A DNA stretch of 64,000 bases, taken from positions 18,611,501-18,675,500 of the forward strand of contig CM064427.1 in assembly GCA_032690845.1 (NCBI GenBank), given 5' to 3'. This document shows positions 10,266 to 22,701 of this stretch, piece by piece (within the stretch, counting starts at the first letter, position 1; each line of letters opens with the position of its first letter). Below the pieces are notes generated by a model, which saw nothing but the letters and a program-made list of their open reading frames with translations, searched no databases and was not told the DNA's origin. The position numbers were made by a program, and so were the translations under genes. Origin of the DNA: Eleusine coracana subsp. coracana (taxonomy: Eukaryota; Streptophyta; Magnoliopsida; Poales; Poaceae).

Positions 10266-11156
10266 TCAACTGGGTTTCTATGAGTCTGTGCACTTATAGA
10301 ACATAGCATGTGTCTCTGGTGCCGATAGTAACTGCATGATAGATGCATGGCAGCATCGATCGATGTTTTCCAATCTAGTACTCCTTCCAAACTTTATTTT
10401 GTTGACTCCTAACGTCAACAAATAAAGTACAAAGGTAGCTAGTACCATTATGCGTTCAACTTGCCCTTCAAAGGCCTGGTTCTTCCATTAATTAAATTTT
10501 GTCTTTTGCTGCCCTATAGTCCAGTTTTAGTCGTCCCACCAGACAAGACCATGCACGCGTTGAAACTTCAAACACAGTTTCGTATATATCACGTACATGT
10601 ACATAAGCAAACTGTTCATGAGAGCTCGCCCAGCTGTGTCACGCCTGCAATTTGATGCTTTTGCCACAGGTGACAGATGCACATTTACACTGGTTTCGTC
10701 TCCCGGGCAGGGTTTACAAAATCGTTGAAGCCGTGGAAACCATCAGCCGATATCACAGTTTTCGCAAAAACCGGAAAACCCCATCATGTCGATTAAAATT
10801 CAAAAAACAAACTTGAACAAATTTCGTCAAAATTGAAACGGTTAGCTGGATGACTTAGTCGGTAAATTGATCGGTTTTGCCAGTAAAGCGAAGACTTTTG
10901 ACCAAAAATAACCGAAATCTATTAATCAAAGTTGAAAAAATGCAAAAGACAATTTTGGATCAAAATCAACTGAAAATTGAAAATTTGAAATGCACTGTTG
11001 GTACACAAGCTGCAAACAAGCAAAGAGAAGATGAAAACTGGCATATTGCTGCCTAGGCTCCTAGCTTTGCTGCCCGCTCCCGGTTTTCGTCTGGGAAACA
11101 AGACAAGCCGCCCGATCTGCTCGGGTAGCTGGCGATTGGCGACCGGACAAACTCAA
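10266..11156. other. Intergenic sequence, no gene recognised
   Basis: AT-rich with no long open frame. A short inverted repeat (CTTTATTTTGTTGAC and GTCAACAAATAAAG) lies at 10391-10428. From about 10720 the sequence has repeated AAACCGG-like and AAAATTGAAA words resembling those at 12030-12120 and 62520-62930. This suggests a decayed repeat family present at several places, not assigned to a superfamily. Confidence 0.35.
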
Positions 11157-11734
11157 GGCTCCTTTGGATTGAAGGAAAAACATAGGAAAAATGTAGAAAC
11201 TGGAATCCTATAGGAATTACCACTGTTCATGCCTTTGGTTCATTGGAATGGAGCAAAGGAATTATACGGGAAACTATCCTGTGCCATCGATTTCACGGGA
11301 AAAAGTTCAAGGAAAAAAGAATCAGTCCAAGCTCTTTTTTCTCTTCCCTTCACGTAGGATTGAGGACAATGAACATTGTTACCACTAATCCAGCCACTCA
11401 TGACATGGGAAGCGAGTGCCAGCTTTGACCGAGAGACTCATAGTTGGGAGCCATCTACGTTTACAAACTGAAGTTGATTTTTATTTTGCTATATAAAAAG
11501 CTAGTGATCAGTTAATGATATTTTTCTTCTTAATAGAGCTTAATTAACTAAGATACATGCCATTGACATAAATAAGGGTCTCTAAAATTCTAGTGTTTTT
11601 CATTTGCTCATCCAAACACCAACAAAGGAATATTTTCTCTATTTTTCTATCCTCTGTTTTTTATATGCATTCCTATCCTATTCGTATGTTTTTCCTATTT
11701 CTGTGTTTTTCAATTCATGCATTACAAAGGAGGC
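11157..11734. mobile_element. MITE-like element with GGCTCCTTTGG ends
   Basis: The left end (GGCTCCTTTGGATTGAAGG) and the right end (its complement reads GGCCTCCTTTGTAATGCAT) form imperfect terminal inverted repeats about 40 bp long, with AGGAAAAACA-type words inside both. Length is about 578 bp and there is no coding capacity. A second element with the same ends lies at 13911-14229. The target duplication is unclear, so the superfamily is left open (Harbinger-like or Mutator-like). Confidence 0.6.
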
Positions 11735-13910
11735 CTCTTTGGCGCGGATCTACAAGTGTTCGACGGATTGGCTTGGAATTTGGTGGGGAAAGCAATGGAG
11801 GCGGATGGACGAGCATAGTCCACCAGAGCGTGGAGAAGAGGAAGCTCGTGGGGGCTCAACAGGGGAGGATAAGGATTCGTTTTCTTTTTTTATTTTCCTT
11901 CCTTTATTTTTTTATCATTGAAACGTGCTTATTTTTATGAATTTTTTAACAATAATTTATCAGTTTTTATGTAATTTTTTACATAATTTTGTTACAAATT
12001 ATTTTAAAAAATTATTTTTTTAAATTTTAACCGTCGGAAACCGGTCACCTAGTGAAACCAGACCGGACCGATTTCACCGAAAACGTAGTGTTTGATCGAT
12101 ATTCATCAATTTTTCAATCCATGTTTCCGAGACACTTCACGGATGTTCCATTTTATGGAATCGTGCCAAACCAGTTGTTCGGCTCTATATATTTGACACA
12201 TTGTTAGACCTCTGCTTAGAGTTGTGCCAAAAAAGCTTAAACTCTGTCCTGAAATATTTGCTCATTTTTCAATTGAACTAATAGAAGCCACCATGACATT
12301 TATCGGTGAGTAGTTGACAATAAAGTTGATCGAGAGAGATATACATATTGAGCATGTATGAGGAAGCTACGCAGAGAGCAAGCGGATTTATATGTCAAGC
12401 GGCCAATGTTAATTAGGAGAAGGCATGTAAGTACACAACAAGGGTATTGCCGAAGGTTATCTCAGCAGTATACAGGTATATGTATGAGCCTAAAAACTCG
12501 ATGGTAATATAAGACGTAAAGATTTAGACAGTTTCAGATTCATAGACGATAATAATTCTATGTCATGTCTTGTGGAGATGTATTGATAATGTTACACAAG
12601 AAAATAGCTAGGGTTTCTCCGTGCGGCTTCTAATAGTCTCTGTAGGACGACCCTATCCTCCTCATACAGTTCCTAGTCACTAGTCAGTTACAATTCAAAC
12701 ATAAACATGTTAGCTACCTTTCGGGTTATTCCGTACTTAAAACATTTCTGAGTAAGCCTTTGGATACTCATGGTACACGTGCTCCACAAGACCTCCAATA
12801 GCAGGAGCAGTTGATATTGTCGGCCCGTGGATACTCATGGTACACGTGCTCCACAAGATCACAACTGCATACCATGGCTAGATGTAGAAGGATATCACTC
12901 TTTTTCTTTCAGTGAGACACAACAAACTCTCCATGCATGGTGTGAGCCAATTACAACATTTTAAGTCTAGAAGGTTGTTATGATTCATTTCATTTACCTT
13001 AAGAATCACCAATTCACATCACACATTCCAGAATAATACACATAATAATATAAAGTACTATTTACGTATCACGCTGCAATCGTATGGAGGAGAATGCACA
13101 TTTGAATAATTGGAATATATATACGATGACAAAACGCTATAACACTTGCAGGTACTGTCCATGTTCTATAAACAAAAATAAAAATATAAACAAAATTGAT
13201 AATCACATGGAAAATAATTGTGTATACCATATTTATGGTTTGTTAGATGGACACGGTTAAGCCGTGACTTGTTGACGGTAAAAAATATATAATTCTTATA
13301 TTTCTAATTTATTAACATGTTCAAATATGTTGTAAACTTATAATGGACCATTATTAATAGGAAAATTTGTCTAGAATACATCAACAAAATATGATTTTGT
13401 CCTAAACACATCAACAAAATTGAATTTAGCTAGAACACACTATGATTCTAGAAAATTTTGGTTGTAACATACTATGATTATTTAACTATTATTTTTAACT
13501 TTTCAATCTTAGTATATAAAAGATGTTAGAATTTGAAACTTAACATAAATATACACTGTTGCACAAATTCCAATGCTCCCACGTGTTCCTTAATCACCAA
13601 TCCACTAGACAAACAATAACCACCATGTGAATGTCCTTTGATCATGAAAGCAGCATGTCTCTTTCATCAACAAAAAAGCAGCGATGCTGGTGGAATAGGA
13701 AATGTCACTCTCATGCTAACATCATAAAACTATTTCAAAATTATTTGACTCACTATAAACCCTTCATTTCCGTTTTCAATTCCATTTACACTGATGCATT
13801 CTATGTGATGAGACATACAAAACTAGACCACACTTGCATATATTTTAAAGATAATCTTTTAATAAACTAATTTTCTACTATGCATATAACATAATTTTCT
13901 TTAACATTTA
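11735..13910. other. AT-rich intergenic sequence with a 31-bp direct repeat
   Basis: No gene is recognised. A 31-bp sequence containing GGATACTCATGGTACACGTG occurs at 12761-12791 and again, unchanged, at 12828-12858 (offset 67 bp). Each copy has a G-box core (CACGTG). The perfect match suggests a recent duplication. Confidence 0.5.
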
Positions 13911-14229
13911 GACCTCCTGTGAAATGGAGGACAGATGTAGGATTTTTGTAGGATTCAATGCCTATAGGATTACTGTATGAGCCTTTGAAATGCAGGATTC
14001 AATCCTTCAGAATTTCTATGAGCTGCTTTCCTCGATTCAAGTTTTAGAGGAAAATAAGAAAGAGATCCAACCTCTTGTAAATTTCCTATGACTCTATCTC
14101 TCTCTTCACATTCTTGTGTTTTTCCTATGTTGCTGGCAAACGTTTGTCAGGATTGCAGTGAAGGGCGAACTCAATTCATGTGTTTTCCCTATTCCTGTGT
14201 TTTTGAAATCATGTGTTCCAAAGGAGGCC
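13911..14229. mobile_element. MITE-like element, second copy of the GGCCTCC family
   Basis: The left end reads GACCTCCTGTGAAATGGAGG and the complement of the right end reads AGGCCTCCTTTGGAACAC, giving imperfect inverted ends shared with 11157-11734. The interior has AGGATT and CTATAGGATT words in both orientations. It is about 319 bp long and non-coding. A clear target duplication was not seen. Confidence 0.6.
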
Positions 14230-14443
14230 TTCAAAAGTTATAATAACTCATATATTAACTAAAGTTGTTATTAGATCCAAGAGACAATAATTTTTACACT
14301 CAATATATTTTTGAAAGACTTTGAATCTTTATTGTTTCTATCTTTATATATAAGTTGCTAGTAGTGGATGGCGATTAGTTGTTATACTATCTCATGTTCT
14401 TATGCTTTCTTAGCGCTGTTAATAATTGGTTTCTTGCTTGAAG

Positions 14444-14742
14444 GTCGTGAGGTGCACAAAAATCATCAGTCCTAATACTGATGAGGCCAAATACATCATA
14501 GATATGCTCGTGGTGATTAATCCTGATTATCTTTTTCCTTGCATGTGAGTCGGTCCGTCGGGTAAGTCCTCCTCCTCTCTAGTATTCTTCTTTTTTTTGA
14601 ACACCTCTCTTTTGGTATTCTACTTTCTTCTTTTGTTGCATACCTAATTTTTCTTCATACTGATGCTAGGACTGATGAACTGAAGTCGGGAAAAGTAGTA
14701 GACATTGTGTGTAGAACTGAAGCCATGATGTATCAGTATTAA
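14444..14742 (+). pseudogene. Decayed two-exon gene fragment, family unknown
   Basis: A short open stretch (about 14444-14530) reads KIISPNTDEAKYIIDM and on to INPDYLFPC, then meets a TGA. A good splice donor follows at 14562 (GG|GTAAGTCC) and a good acceptor at 14669 (GATGCTAG). The next stretch (14670-14742) reads ELKSGKVVDIVCRTEAMM and ends in TAA. Joining the two needs a one-base frame change, so the piece looks decayed. The protein is not recognised. It could be a captured exon pair or the remnant of a lost gene next to the Sirevirus insertion. Confidence 0.3.
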
Positions 14743-15172
14743 CTCTTTTGGTGAAAATCAAGCTCTATTTTGTAATGATAGAGAATGCAACATTGTATAT
14801 TTATGTCAAGTTTCAAATTGTAACGGTCATACTACAAACTTACAATGTACCTGCAATGTTCTAAAGGCCTGATTCAAACTTGGAGCATAATAAATACAGA
14901 TGGGTATTTGATACATATTCGTACTTGAATAAGCACATCAAAACGAATCAATTCAATATGGACAATGAAAACCTAGCTCTCAGAACAATGAATATCGCAG
15001 AATGTGAGCGACTTCCTTTCCTTCTCAACCATCAATGAGCGGTCAGCTTGATCTGATAGCTTGAGGAGTTGAAGGTCCATTCTCAAACCTCAAAATTATG
15101 CATTACTAATCTCATTGATATTCCATAGAACTCCCAGCCTCTTTAGATTTTTTTGTGTAACATTAGTAAAAA

Positions 15173-16748
15173 TGAAAGTGCATCAAGGCCTATGTGTGGA
15201 TTTTTAGTTGATTAATGATGAACAATTAATGACTAATGATATTTGCAAAGTATATGAGCAAGGAGAATACTTAATGCATCAAATACAACCCCCCAAAATG
15301 AAAAGGAAAAATGCAAGAGGCAACTGGCACATCCTAGTTTATATTCTTATTCTTGGGTCATAGGTATGTCGTACTATCAAGAGGGACGCAGCGTAAAAAG
15401 TGGTGAATTTATCAAGTGCTCTAAACTACTAAAACCATATTGCATTCCTAGTACTTAACAGTGCATCCCTTTTTTAAACCCGAACTAGTCCGGATATGGC
15501 CGAACTAGGACGGCTTGGACTAAAACAGAATCAGTTTTGGTTCTAGAATCGATCGAGCCGGACTAAGATGGCTAGACCCGGATTAAGACAGGGACCAAGG
15601 TGGTTGGATTAGGACAGATCTGCCCGAACTAGGACAGCTTAGGGCCTAACTATTGGGAAATGGTTTCTGTTCTGGGTTCATCCGCACTAGGCCAGCTATG
15701 GCCAGACTAGGACGGGTGTTTATTAAACTAGGAGCTTTTTGGGTTTGTGTTAATTCCACTCGGACTAGGATGGCTAGAGCCAGACTAGGACAAGTCCTTG
15801 ACCCTCCATGGAGCATTGTGCTCGAGAAGTTGCTTGGTCTGGACTAGGACGGGTTTTCCCGGACTAGTCCAGGTCACTAACACTTAGCCAATTTTCTATG
15901 GTCTGGTGAGTATTTGTTTTCAAATTGAACTCGAGGCCCAGACTAGTCTGGCTCCCAATACTGAACTCAGATGGCCTCTGGCACCCCAACGGCTCTATAT
16001 TTTTCTCCCCGACTATAAATACACCCCTTCGCCCCAAACTCGGGTTGGTCACTCTATTGAGCTGAAAAACACATCTGAGCATTCTTAAGCTTCCCCAACT
16101 CTCTCTCTCTCTCAAGTTTGGTACTTTGATTCTTGTGGGATTGAGAGGAAATTTGAGAGGATTTGAGTGAGCCACCTCACATTGCATTGGAGCACTTTGG
16201 TTTCTCTTCACCGCCGCAGATGTTTGTGTTTGTTACTCTTGGGGATTCACCACCTATATGGTTAGGCATCGCTCAGGGCTCCCAGGCTTGTGGTTGAAAC
16301 CCGGGAAGTTTGTATTGCCCTCCTTGCAAAGGATTCATAGTGGAAAACCGAGCTTGACCTTTGTGGCTGCTTGGAAGAGGTTCTAGGGTTGAGAGTAACC
16401 CGGTCCTCTATGGACTCCTCAACAGAGACATAGGTTCCTTTGTGGGACTGAACTTCGGTGAACAAATCATTGTGTCTTGTGTGCTTGTTCTTATTCTTTT
16501 AGTTCATACTCACTAAAATTGCTTTGTTCTTGTGCCTCTTATAAATTGCTTGTCTAGCTTGTTTCCTAGTCTCCCTGTCTTGCTCTAAGCTTTCCAATAC
16601 TTGTGTATTACCCGGACTAGGACGCCAACCCTAGATGACTAGGACGGCTACCACTAGCGCCTCTATTGGTACTAAATCTTTTAATTAGTGGTCCTTAGGT
16701 GTTTGCCTATTAACCCCCCCCCCCCCCTCGCCCTCTAGGCAACTTTCA
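15173..16748 (+). repeat. Sirevirus left LTR
   Basis: 1576 bp, TG...CA ends. A promoter-like GACTATAAATACACCCC lies near 16012-16027, and a run of 14 C residues at 16714-16727 stands close to the 3' end. Six pairs of the ACTAGGAC-type motif lie between 15484 and 15868; within each pair the two motifs start exactly 20 bp apart (15484/15504, 15562/15582, 15608/15628, 15686/15706, 15764/15784, 15843/15863). Confidence 0.93.
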
Positions 16749-16801
16749 ATTGGTTTTAGAGCCGGTATCTCCTACAAAGCTTCACCACTTGGAGATCAAA
16801 G

Positions 16802-17251
16802 ATGATGAACCCCGAGGAGACTCTGAAAACGGTTGGGGACACCTCCGGAGGCAAGAATGACAAGAACGACAGCAAAAGCAACAATGACAAGAACGACAGC
16901 AAAAGCAACAATAACAAGAGTGACAAGAACAACAAGGATGACAAAAGCTCAAAGGCAAGAGAAGGTACATCAAATGTTGCTCATGACTTAAGTGATGGAT
17001 GTGCATCCTCCACCAACACCAAGAAGAAGCAAAAGGAAGCTAATAAATTTCATGAATATCATTTTGATTATAATCATTTAAATCCTAACTCCAACTTCAT
17101 GTCTATCCCCATGGGTAAACTGCCCCATTTTGATGGGACACACTATACCAAGTGGAGGCAAAACATGAGGTTGCATCTAATATCAGTACATTTGAGTTTT
17201 TGGAAGATTGTGACCACATGTATTGAGCTGCCGAAAAGTGATGATGATGAA
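16802..17251 (+). pseudogene. Sirevirus gag, N-terminal part
   Basis: From an ATG at 16802 (the next codon is also ATG), about 50 bp past the primer site, the frame reads a Lys/Asp/Asn-rich leader with two copies of a KNDSKSNN repeat. The copia gag start follows (IPMGKLPHFDGTHYTKWRQNM, residues about 100-120). The gag protein forms the particle around the element RNA. The frame is interrupted at 17252 by solo LTR 1 and resumes at about 23914. Confidence 0.85.
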
Positions 17252-18102
17252 TGTTGATGGTCGTTAAATACCAATTCCAACCGTCAATATAGCCACAAAT
17301 AAGGGAAGGCTTAGCATTTCATACATGCATGTTAGCTAGGAATAATAAGATTCCACTTTTCCTTGGAGATTTATGTGCATGCAAAGAATATATATATAAG
17401 GAGTGGAGAAATGGAGCAAGATCCGTGAAATAACATTTCGACCAATAGGAGAGCGCCAACCGAACTCCCCACGAATCAATGACATGGCTACCCAGGATTG
17501 CACGGGAGGAAACCGACTTAATAGAGGATGGGACCAACCTACCAGCCACCTTGAGAAAGCACACCTCAAGGGGGCCCACCTGTAGGTTGGCCGATCTGGG
17601 GGCTTGGTCGGCCGAGCAAGTCTTGAGGCAGTTCGTTTCCCCCTTCCACGTGTCACTCCCATAGCTCTTTGACAATGTCGGTGGCCCGAGGTTCCATGGC
17701 GGTTACTCCTTGTTACCGACCTATGGGCCCTATAAATAGAGCGGAGTGCCTCCCACTTCAACACATACCAAGAAGAATTCATTCTCTAGCATTACACTTA
17801 GTCCTTAGGTCCTAGTGGATTTTAGGATAGAGGAGAGCTATCTTGAGGTCTTTGGCCTAGTCTTGGAGTCTTGGGTATAGTTCCACACTATCCCTCTATA
17901 GTAAGACATGTTCCTTTTATTAATAGAATTATTTTCTTTACTCCTTGTACTTTATTTATTTATACTAGTGTGATAGTCATGTGCCTAATGTGATTGTTGC
18001 CTAGTCATGTCTGGTAGCTTTATGCTTCACATATTCATACTAGTCAATCTATGTTTTTGCACTCGTCCAATGCATATTATGGTTAGACATTCTTTAGTCT
18101 GT

Positions 18103-18295
18103 AACTTGTTAATCCATAGGGTTAATGTTATGCGTGCTATAATATTTAACTTGTTGATTTATAGGGTTAAAGCTATGCATGTCATAGTCTTTGACTTGTT
18201 GATCCGTAGGGTTGGAGTTATGCATTTTCTAGTACTTGACTTGTTAATCCGTCGGGTCAGATTTAGGTGCACTCTTATTCTAGACTTGTTGGTCT
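18103..18295. repeat. 45-bp tandem repeat inside solo LTR 1
   Basis: Units containing ACTTGTTGATCCGTAGGGTT begin at 18103, 18148, 18193, 18238 and 18283, a perfectly regular 45-bp step, with about 4.3 units. The array stays open in one frame and gives a spurious repetitive peptide. The matching region of solo LTR 2 does not show the array, so it arose in one copy or was lost from the other. Confidence 0.85.
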
Positions 18296-18399
18296 GAAAG
18301 GTCAAAGTCCCATGGGAATCAAGAGTATTATTTAGCAATGTAAGCATGATGCTTAGGTTGGTCAATATCTTTGAGTGCTTAGTTGCCCCACAAACAGGA

Positions 18400-18935
18400 A
18401 TAGGTGTGGCAATAAGGACTTAATTGCAGTCGAGAGGAGAGGGAGAAGCCCCACAAATGATGGCCGGGAAGCGGAGTCGCAGATAGCGCCACGACGCCGG
18501 GCGGGCTCGGCGGGTCTACGCTCGCAGTCGAGAGGAGAGGGAGAAGCCGAGGTGGCGGCTAGGAGGAGCAACTACAGCTGGTCCGGGCGAAGCCGAGAGG
18601 GAAAGGCGGACAGGAGGGGCGACTATGGCTAGGGTTCGAGAGCGCGGTGCGGCCTGCTAGGGGGTGCAGCATGGCCTGCTGGGCTGGGAGCACGGCGCGG
18701 CCTGCTAGGGGGGTGGCGCGGCCTGCTAGGGGGTTGCGGCCTACCGGACCAGCACCTTTTTCAGGCCGGGCTCCGTGCCGTGCTATGGGCATGGGGGTCA
18801 GCCCGTAGCATGGCCCACACCATGCTGCGGGCTGTGCCAGGACGAGTTTGTTTCGTGTTGGGCCATGCTCGGGCCGGATTTTTTGAAGCGGACTTCATGT
18901 CGGGTCATTTTCTCTGGCCCGAATGACCAGGTATA
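18400..18935 (-). mobile_element. hAT 5'-end remnant inside solo LTR 1
   Basis: GA-rich, GC-rich sequence with GAGAGGAGAGGGAGAAGCC blocks leads into GGGCC-rich sequence and stops at GACCAGGTATA (18926-18935). This is the same layout as the 5' ends of the hAT copies at 819 and 3949. No transposase coding remains. It is a separate, smaller remnant next to the hAT element at 19051. Confidence 0.5.
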
Positions 18936-20190
18936 GCTATGCTTATTAATCCTTCCTGTCTCGGCATGACATAGGACTTAGTCTTGTATGTGTTATATGT
19001 ATCTAATCTATAGACAGGAGTATAGAAGCACATCGGGTGCTTTTTTGACTCAAGATGGCAATGGGTACCCGTCACCCACGACCCGGTGGGTTTTTCTCCT
19101 ATTAGGAGGAGGATTTGGGTGTAATATTGGACCCGTGGGTACACTAACGGGGAGAAAACTATACCCAGCGGGTCTGGCGGGTCCGGGTACGGTTTAGACA
19201 AACCCAAACCCACTACCTGTGAGACTCGAACCAAATATGCTAGCCCATGTAAAATGTAGTCCAGCCTAGTTAACACAATAAGGCCCAATCGGACTCAACC
19301 TCAAACCCTAATACTTCTACTCCCGGTCGCTCCCCAAGTCCTCAATCGATCCCCCCTCCTATGCCGCTCTCTACGCCTCGGTGCCCCAGACGCCTAGTCC
19401 TCAATCGAGCGCCCGTGCACACAGCTCTCCGCACCACCGCCTACAGCTCCACCCTGCGCCACGCTGTCCATGCGCGCCGCCTGCAGCTCGCTTTGCGCCA
19501 CGCCCCCGCGACCATGCCGCCACTAGCTTGCTCCGCGCAAACCGCGTGCGTGCCCCCATGAGCTCCGCCCTCCTCTCGGTCTCACCCTCGACCTCGTCCT
19601 CGATCCCTCCTCTTGGTCTCGCCCTCTCCCCTGGATGTCGAGAGAGAGGTAGGATCTTGGACGGCATGACGCTGCTATCAAGATCCATTAGTGATGACAG
19701 TCGGTGATCCTTCTTCCTCCTCTTAACTCTTTCTTTATTGCATTTGCAGGAAGTTGATTACTGACCTCAGGCCTTCCCAACCAAAGGGATGTCGTCGCCG
19801 CCGCTGCTGTCGACCTCCTCGACTTGGATGCACTGCCTAGACCGAGGTCGAACCCTGCAGTGGTCTTGTTGCATCCTACTGCGGCAACTACATCAGCTTC
19901 GACCCCTATTGTTTATGCTCCACTAGCTCTGACTGCTCCTCCACATGAACCCATCCCCACCAGTAAGGGCAAGGTAGCATGTACTATCGAGGGAGGCAAG
20001 AGGAAGCACGGTCGGCCTCCTGTGTCTCCATCTCCAACACCACGCAGCAAAGGCAGCAAGACCCTTTGATATCTGTTGTAATATTTCTGGCCACCCTCAC
20101 CATTTCCTTCTATTAATGCTAATGCCCTAATGCAAACGTAGTGAATAATATGCTTTAGTATGTATGTATAATGCAGAATCACATCATCAC

Positions 20191-20408
20191 ATGTATGTAT
20201 GTATGTATGTATGTATGTATGTATGTATGTATGTATGTATGTATGTATGTATGTATGTATGTATGTATGTATGTATGTATGTATGTATGTATGTATGTAT
20301 GTATGTATGTATGTATGTATGTATGTATGTATGTATGTATGTATGTATGTATGTATGTATGTATGTATGTATGTATGTATGTATGTATGTATGTATGTAT
20401 GTATGTAT
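20191..20408. repeat. Long (ATGT)n microsatellite
   Basis: About 54 uninterrupted tetranucleotide units over 218 bp, inside hAT element C and about 75 bp upstream of its transposase ATG. The word ATATGCTTTAGT occurs on both sides of the array (near 20149 and 20410). The lack of any interruption over this length points to recent expansion. Confidence 0.98.
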
Positions 20409-20482
20409 AATATGCTTTAGTGCTGGTATTTAGTTCTGATGTGTGTATTGTGCTCTTGTACTACAGATTCGGTGAGAGTGAG

Positions 20483-22701
20483 ATGTCTACAACAAAAGCT
20501 AGTGGAAGTAGCATTAAAACTCCCTGTTCTGAAGGGAGTGAAGTTGAACCATTGTCTACAATTGAATCTGAGCCTGTTGACTTGGAAGAAGAGCAAGGCA
20601 ATGAGGAAATAATTCCCATTAAGGTGGACGATGAAGAAGAAGAAGATGTGGAACCACGGTCGAAAAGGAAGCTGACTTCGGCTATGTGGAAAGAGTTCAA
20701 GAGAGTCAAATACATGGGAGTTGTGAAGGCCAAGTGCAGTTATTATTCGAATAAGTTGTCTGGTATAACAAGCAATGGTACTAGTCACCTTTCTGAAGAT
20801 ATGTACACTTAAGAAGATCAAGATGGGTAACAAGAGGTTGGTGCAACCACATTTGAGGTTTGGTGCCAAAGATACAGGGGCAATGGCAGTGGAGAACTAC
20901 ATGTTTGATCAAGACATTGCTAGGAAAGCTCTTGCAACCATGATCATTCTTCATGAGTATCCTTCGAGTATGGTTGAGCATGCTGGTTTTCGGAGTTTTT
21001 GTGCTACTCTTCAGCCATTGTTTAAGATAGGGACTAGAAACACAATAAGGTATGTATAGTTACCATGCTGAACTCCCTTGCTTCATTTCCTTGCTGAATT
21101 TTCCTAGCTGCAGTTCCGAAGAGGTTGGATGTTCTATTTCAGGAAGGATATACTGCAGCAATATGAACTGGAGAAGAGAAAAGCGATTAAGTACATGGCT
21201 GGAATTACTTTAAGGGTGGCTATGACCGCTGATATGTGGACCTCCGACAATCAAAAGAGAGGCTACATGGCCATCACAGCACACTTTGTTGATGAGTCTT
21301 GGACATTGAGAAATATTATCATGAGGTAACCATTGATATTTTAATTCTGGTTGCTTTGTGGTATTCAAGTTGCCTTTTGTGGAATTCTGGTAGCTGATTG
21401 TGGACAATCATGATAAACTGCCCTCATATGCAGGTTCATTTATGTGCCAGCATCTCATACTACAGAGGTCATTACTGAAGAACTCTATGACTCTTTGGTT
21501 GAATGGAATCTTGATGAGGAGGTATCAACAGTGACACTTGATAACTGCACAACGAATGATGTTGCCATTCCCTTGCTTGTGCAAAAGATTGGTAAACAGA
21601 ACCTTATAGCTGATGGTCAACTTTTACATATGCGTTGTTGTGCTCATATTCTGAACCTAATTGTAAAGGATGGCTTAGAGGAGTTGAAACCTGCAATTGA
21701 AAACATTCATGATAGTGTAGCTTATTGGACCGCTACTCCAAAGAGGGTAGAAAAGTTTGAGGACATAGCTAGGCATTGCAAAGTTAAAATTGAACAAAAA
21801 GTACACCTTGATTGCAACACTAGATGGAATTCAACCTTCAAAATGCTAAGTATTTCATTACCTTACAAGGCTATCTTTATTAGAGCTAGTCATGTGGATA
21901 GGCAATATACATGTTTGCCAAGTGAAGAGGAATGGGTGTTTGCTGCTGATGTGGTGGAAAGACTAAGGTTATTCGATGACATTAGTGACATATTCTCTGG
22001 GACTAGGTATGTTACTGCCAATGTTTACTTCACTAAAATTTGTGATACTAGAATGAAGATAAGGCAATGGTCAACTTGTGGCAATCCAATGGTAGAAGCC
22101 ATGTCTGCAAATATGGTAGCCAAGTTTGATAAGTGCTGGTCTGATATTCAAGGTTTGATAGGAATTGCAACTATACTTGATCCTCGATTCAAGAACTTAA
22201 TGTTGCTGATGTCCTTTGAGTGGTTGCTTGGTACGAGTGGTCCAATTTGTGAAGAGAAGGTTGCTGAAATCAAAGCTTTGTTGTGTCAGTTGATGTTAGA
22301 GTATCATGTGGATGATGAAGAGGCTGGTTGTGAGTCATCCCAAGCATCCTCAGTTGGGAGCACGGACTTGTTATCTTCTTTTAGTGCACGTGTTACAAGC
22401 AAAAGGCCAGCATCCATGCAGTCCAAATCTGAGTTAGACCGTTACTTGGAGGATGATTTGGTTCCATTGAACATGAAGAACTTCAATGTTTTAGATTGGT
22501 GGAAGGTGGCTGGTATACGCTATCCAACCTTGAGGAGGATTGAAAGGGATGTGTTTGCAATTCCGATTACTATAGTTGCTTCTGAGTCGGCTTTCAGCAC
22601 TAGTGGTAGAGTCCTGAGTGAACGTCATAGCAGGCTCACTTCTGAGATGTTGGAGGCTCTTATGTGCTCATAGAACTGGATTCGGAACAAGTACAAAGGT
22701 A
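20483..22701 (+). pseudogene. hAT transposase of element C (zf-BED, hAT core, dimerisation domain)
   Basis: The ATG at 20483 opens an acidic leader and a BED-like region (MWKEFKRVKYMGVVKAKCSYY, about 20683-20745). A one-base shift near 20790 breaks the frame. The protein then runs through exons with visible GT...AG introns (about 21050-21128 and 21327-21432). The core has TADMWTSDNQKRGYMAIT and a TLDNCTTND motif. The C-terminal dimerisation region (ITIVASESAFSTSGRVLSERHSRL) ends at about 22663 and is followed by a TAG at 22671. The order matches plant Sleeper-type hAT proteins, whose host relatives were domesticated. The frameshift and stop make this copy unlikely to be active. Confidence 0.85.

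Noticed and set aside
18007..18297. A 96-residue repetitive hydrophobic protein
   Set aside because: It is the translation of the 45-bp minisatellite in solo LTR 1.
20164..20433. Open frames encoding a MYVC repeat
   Set aside because: They are only the translation of the (ATGT)n microsatellite.
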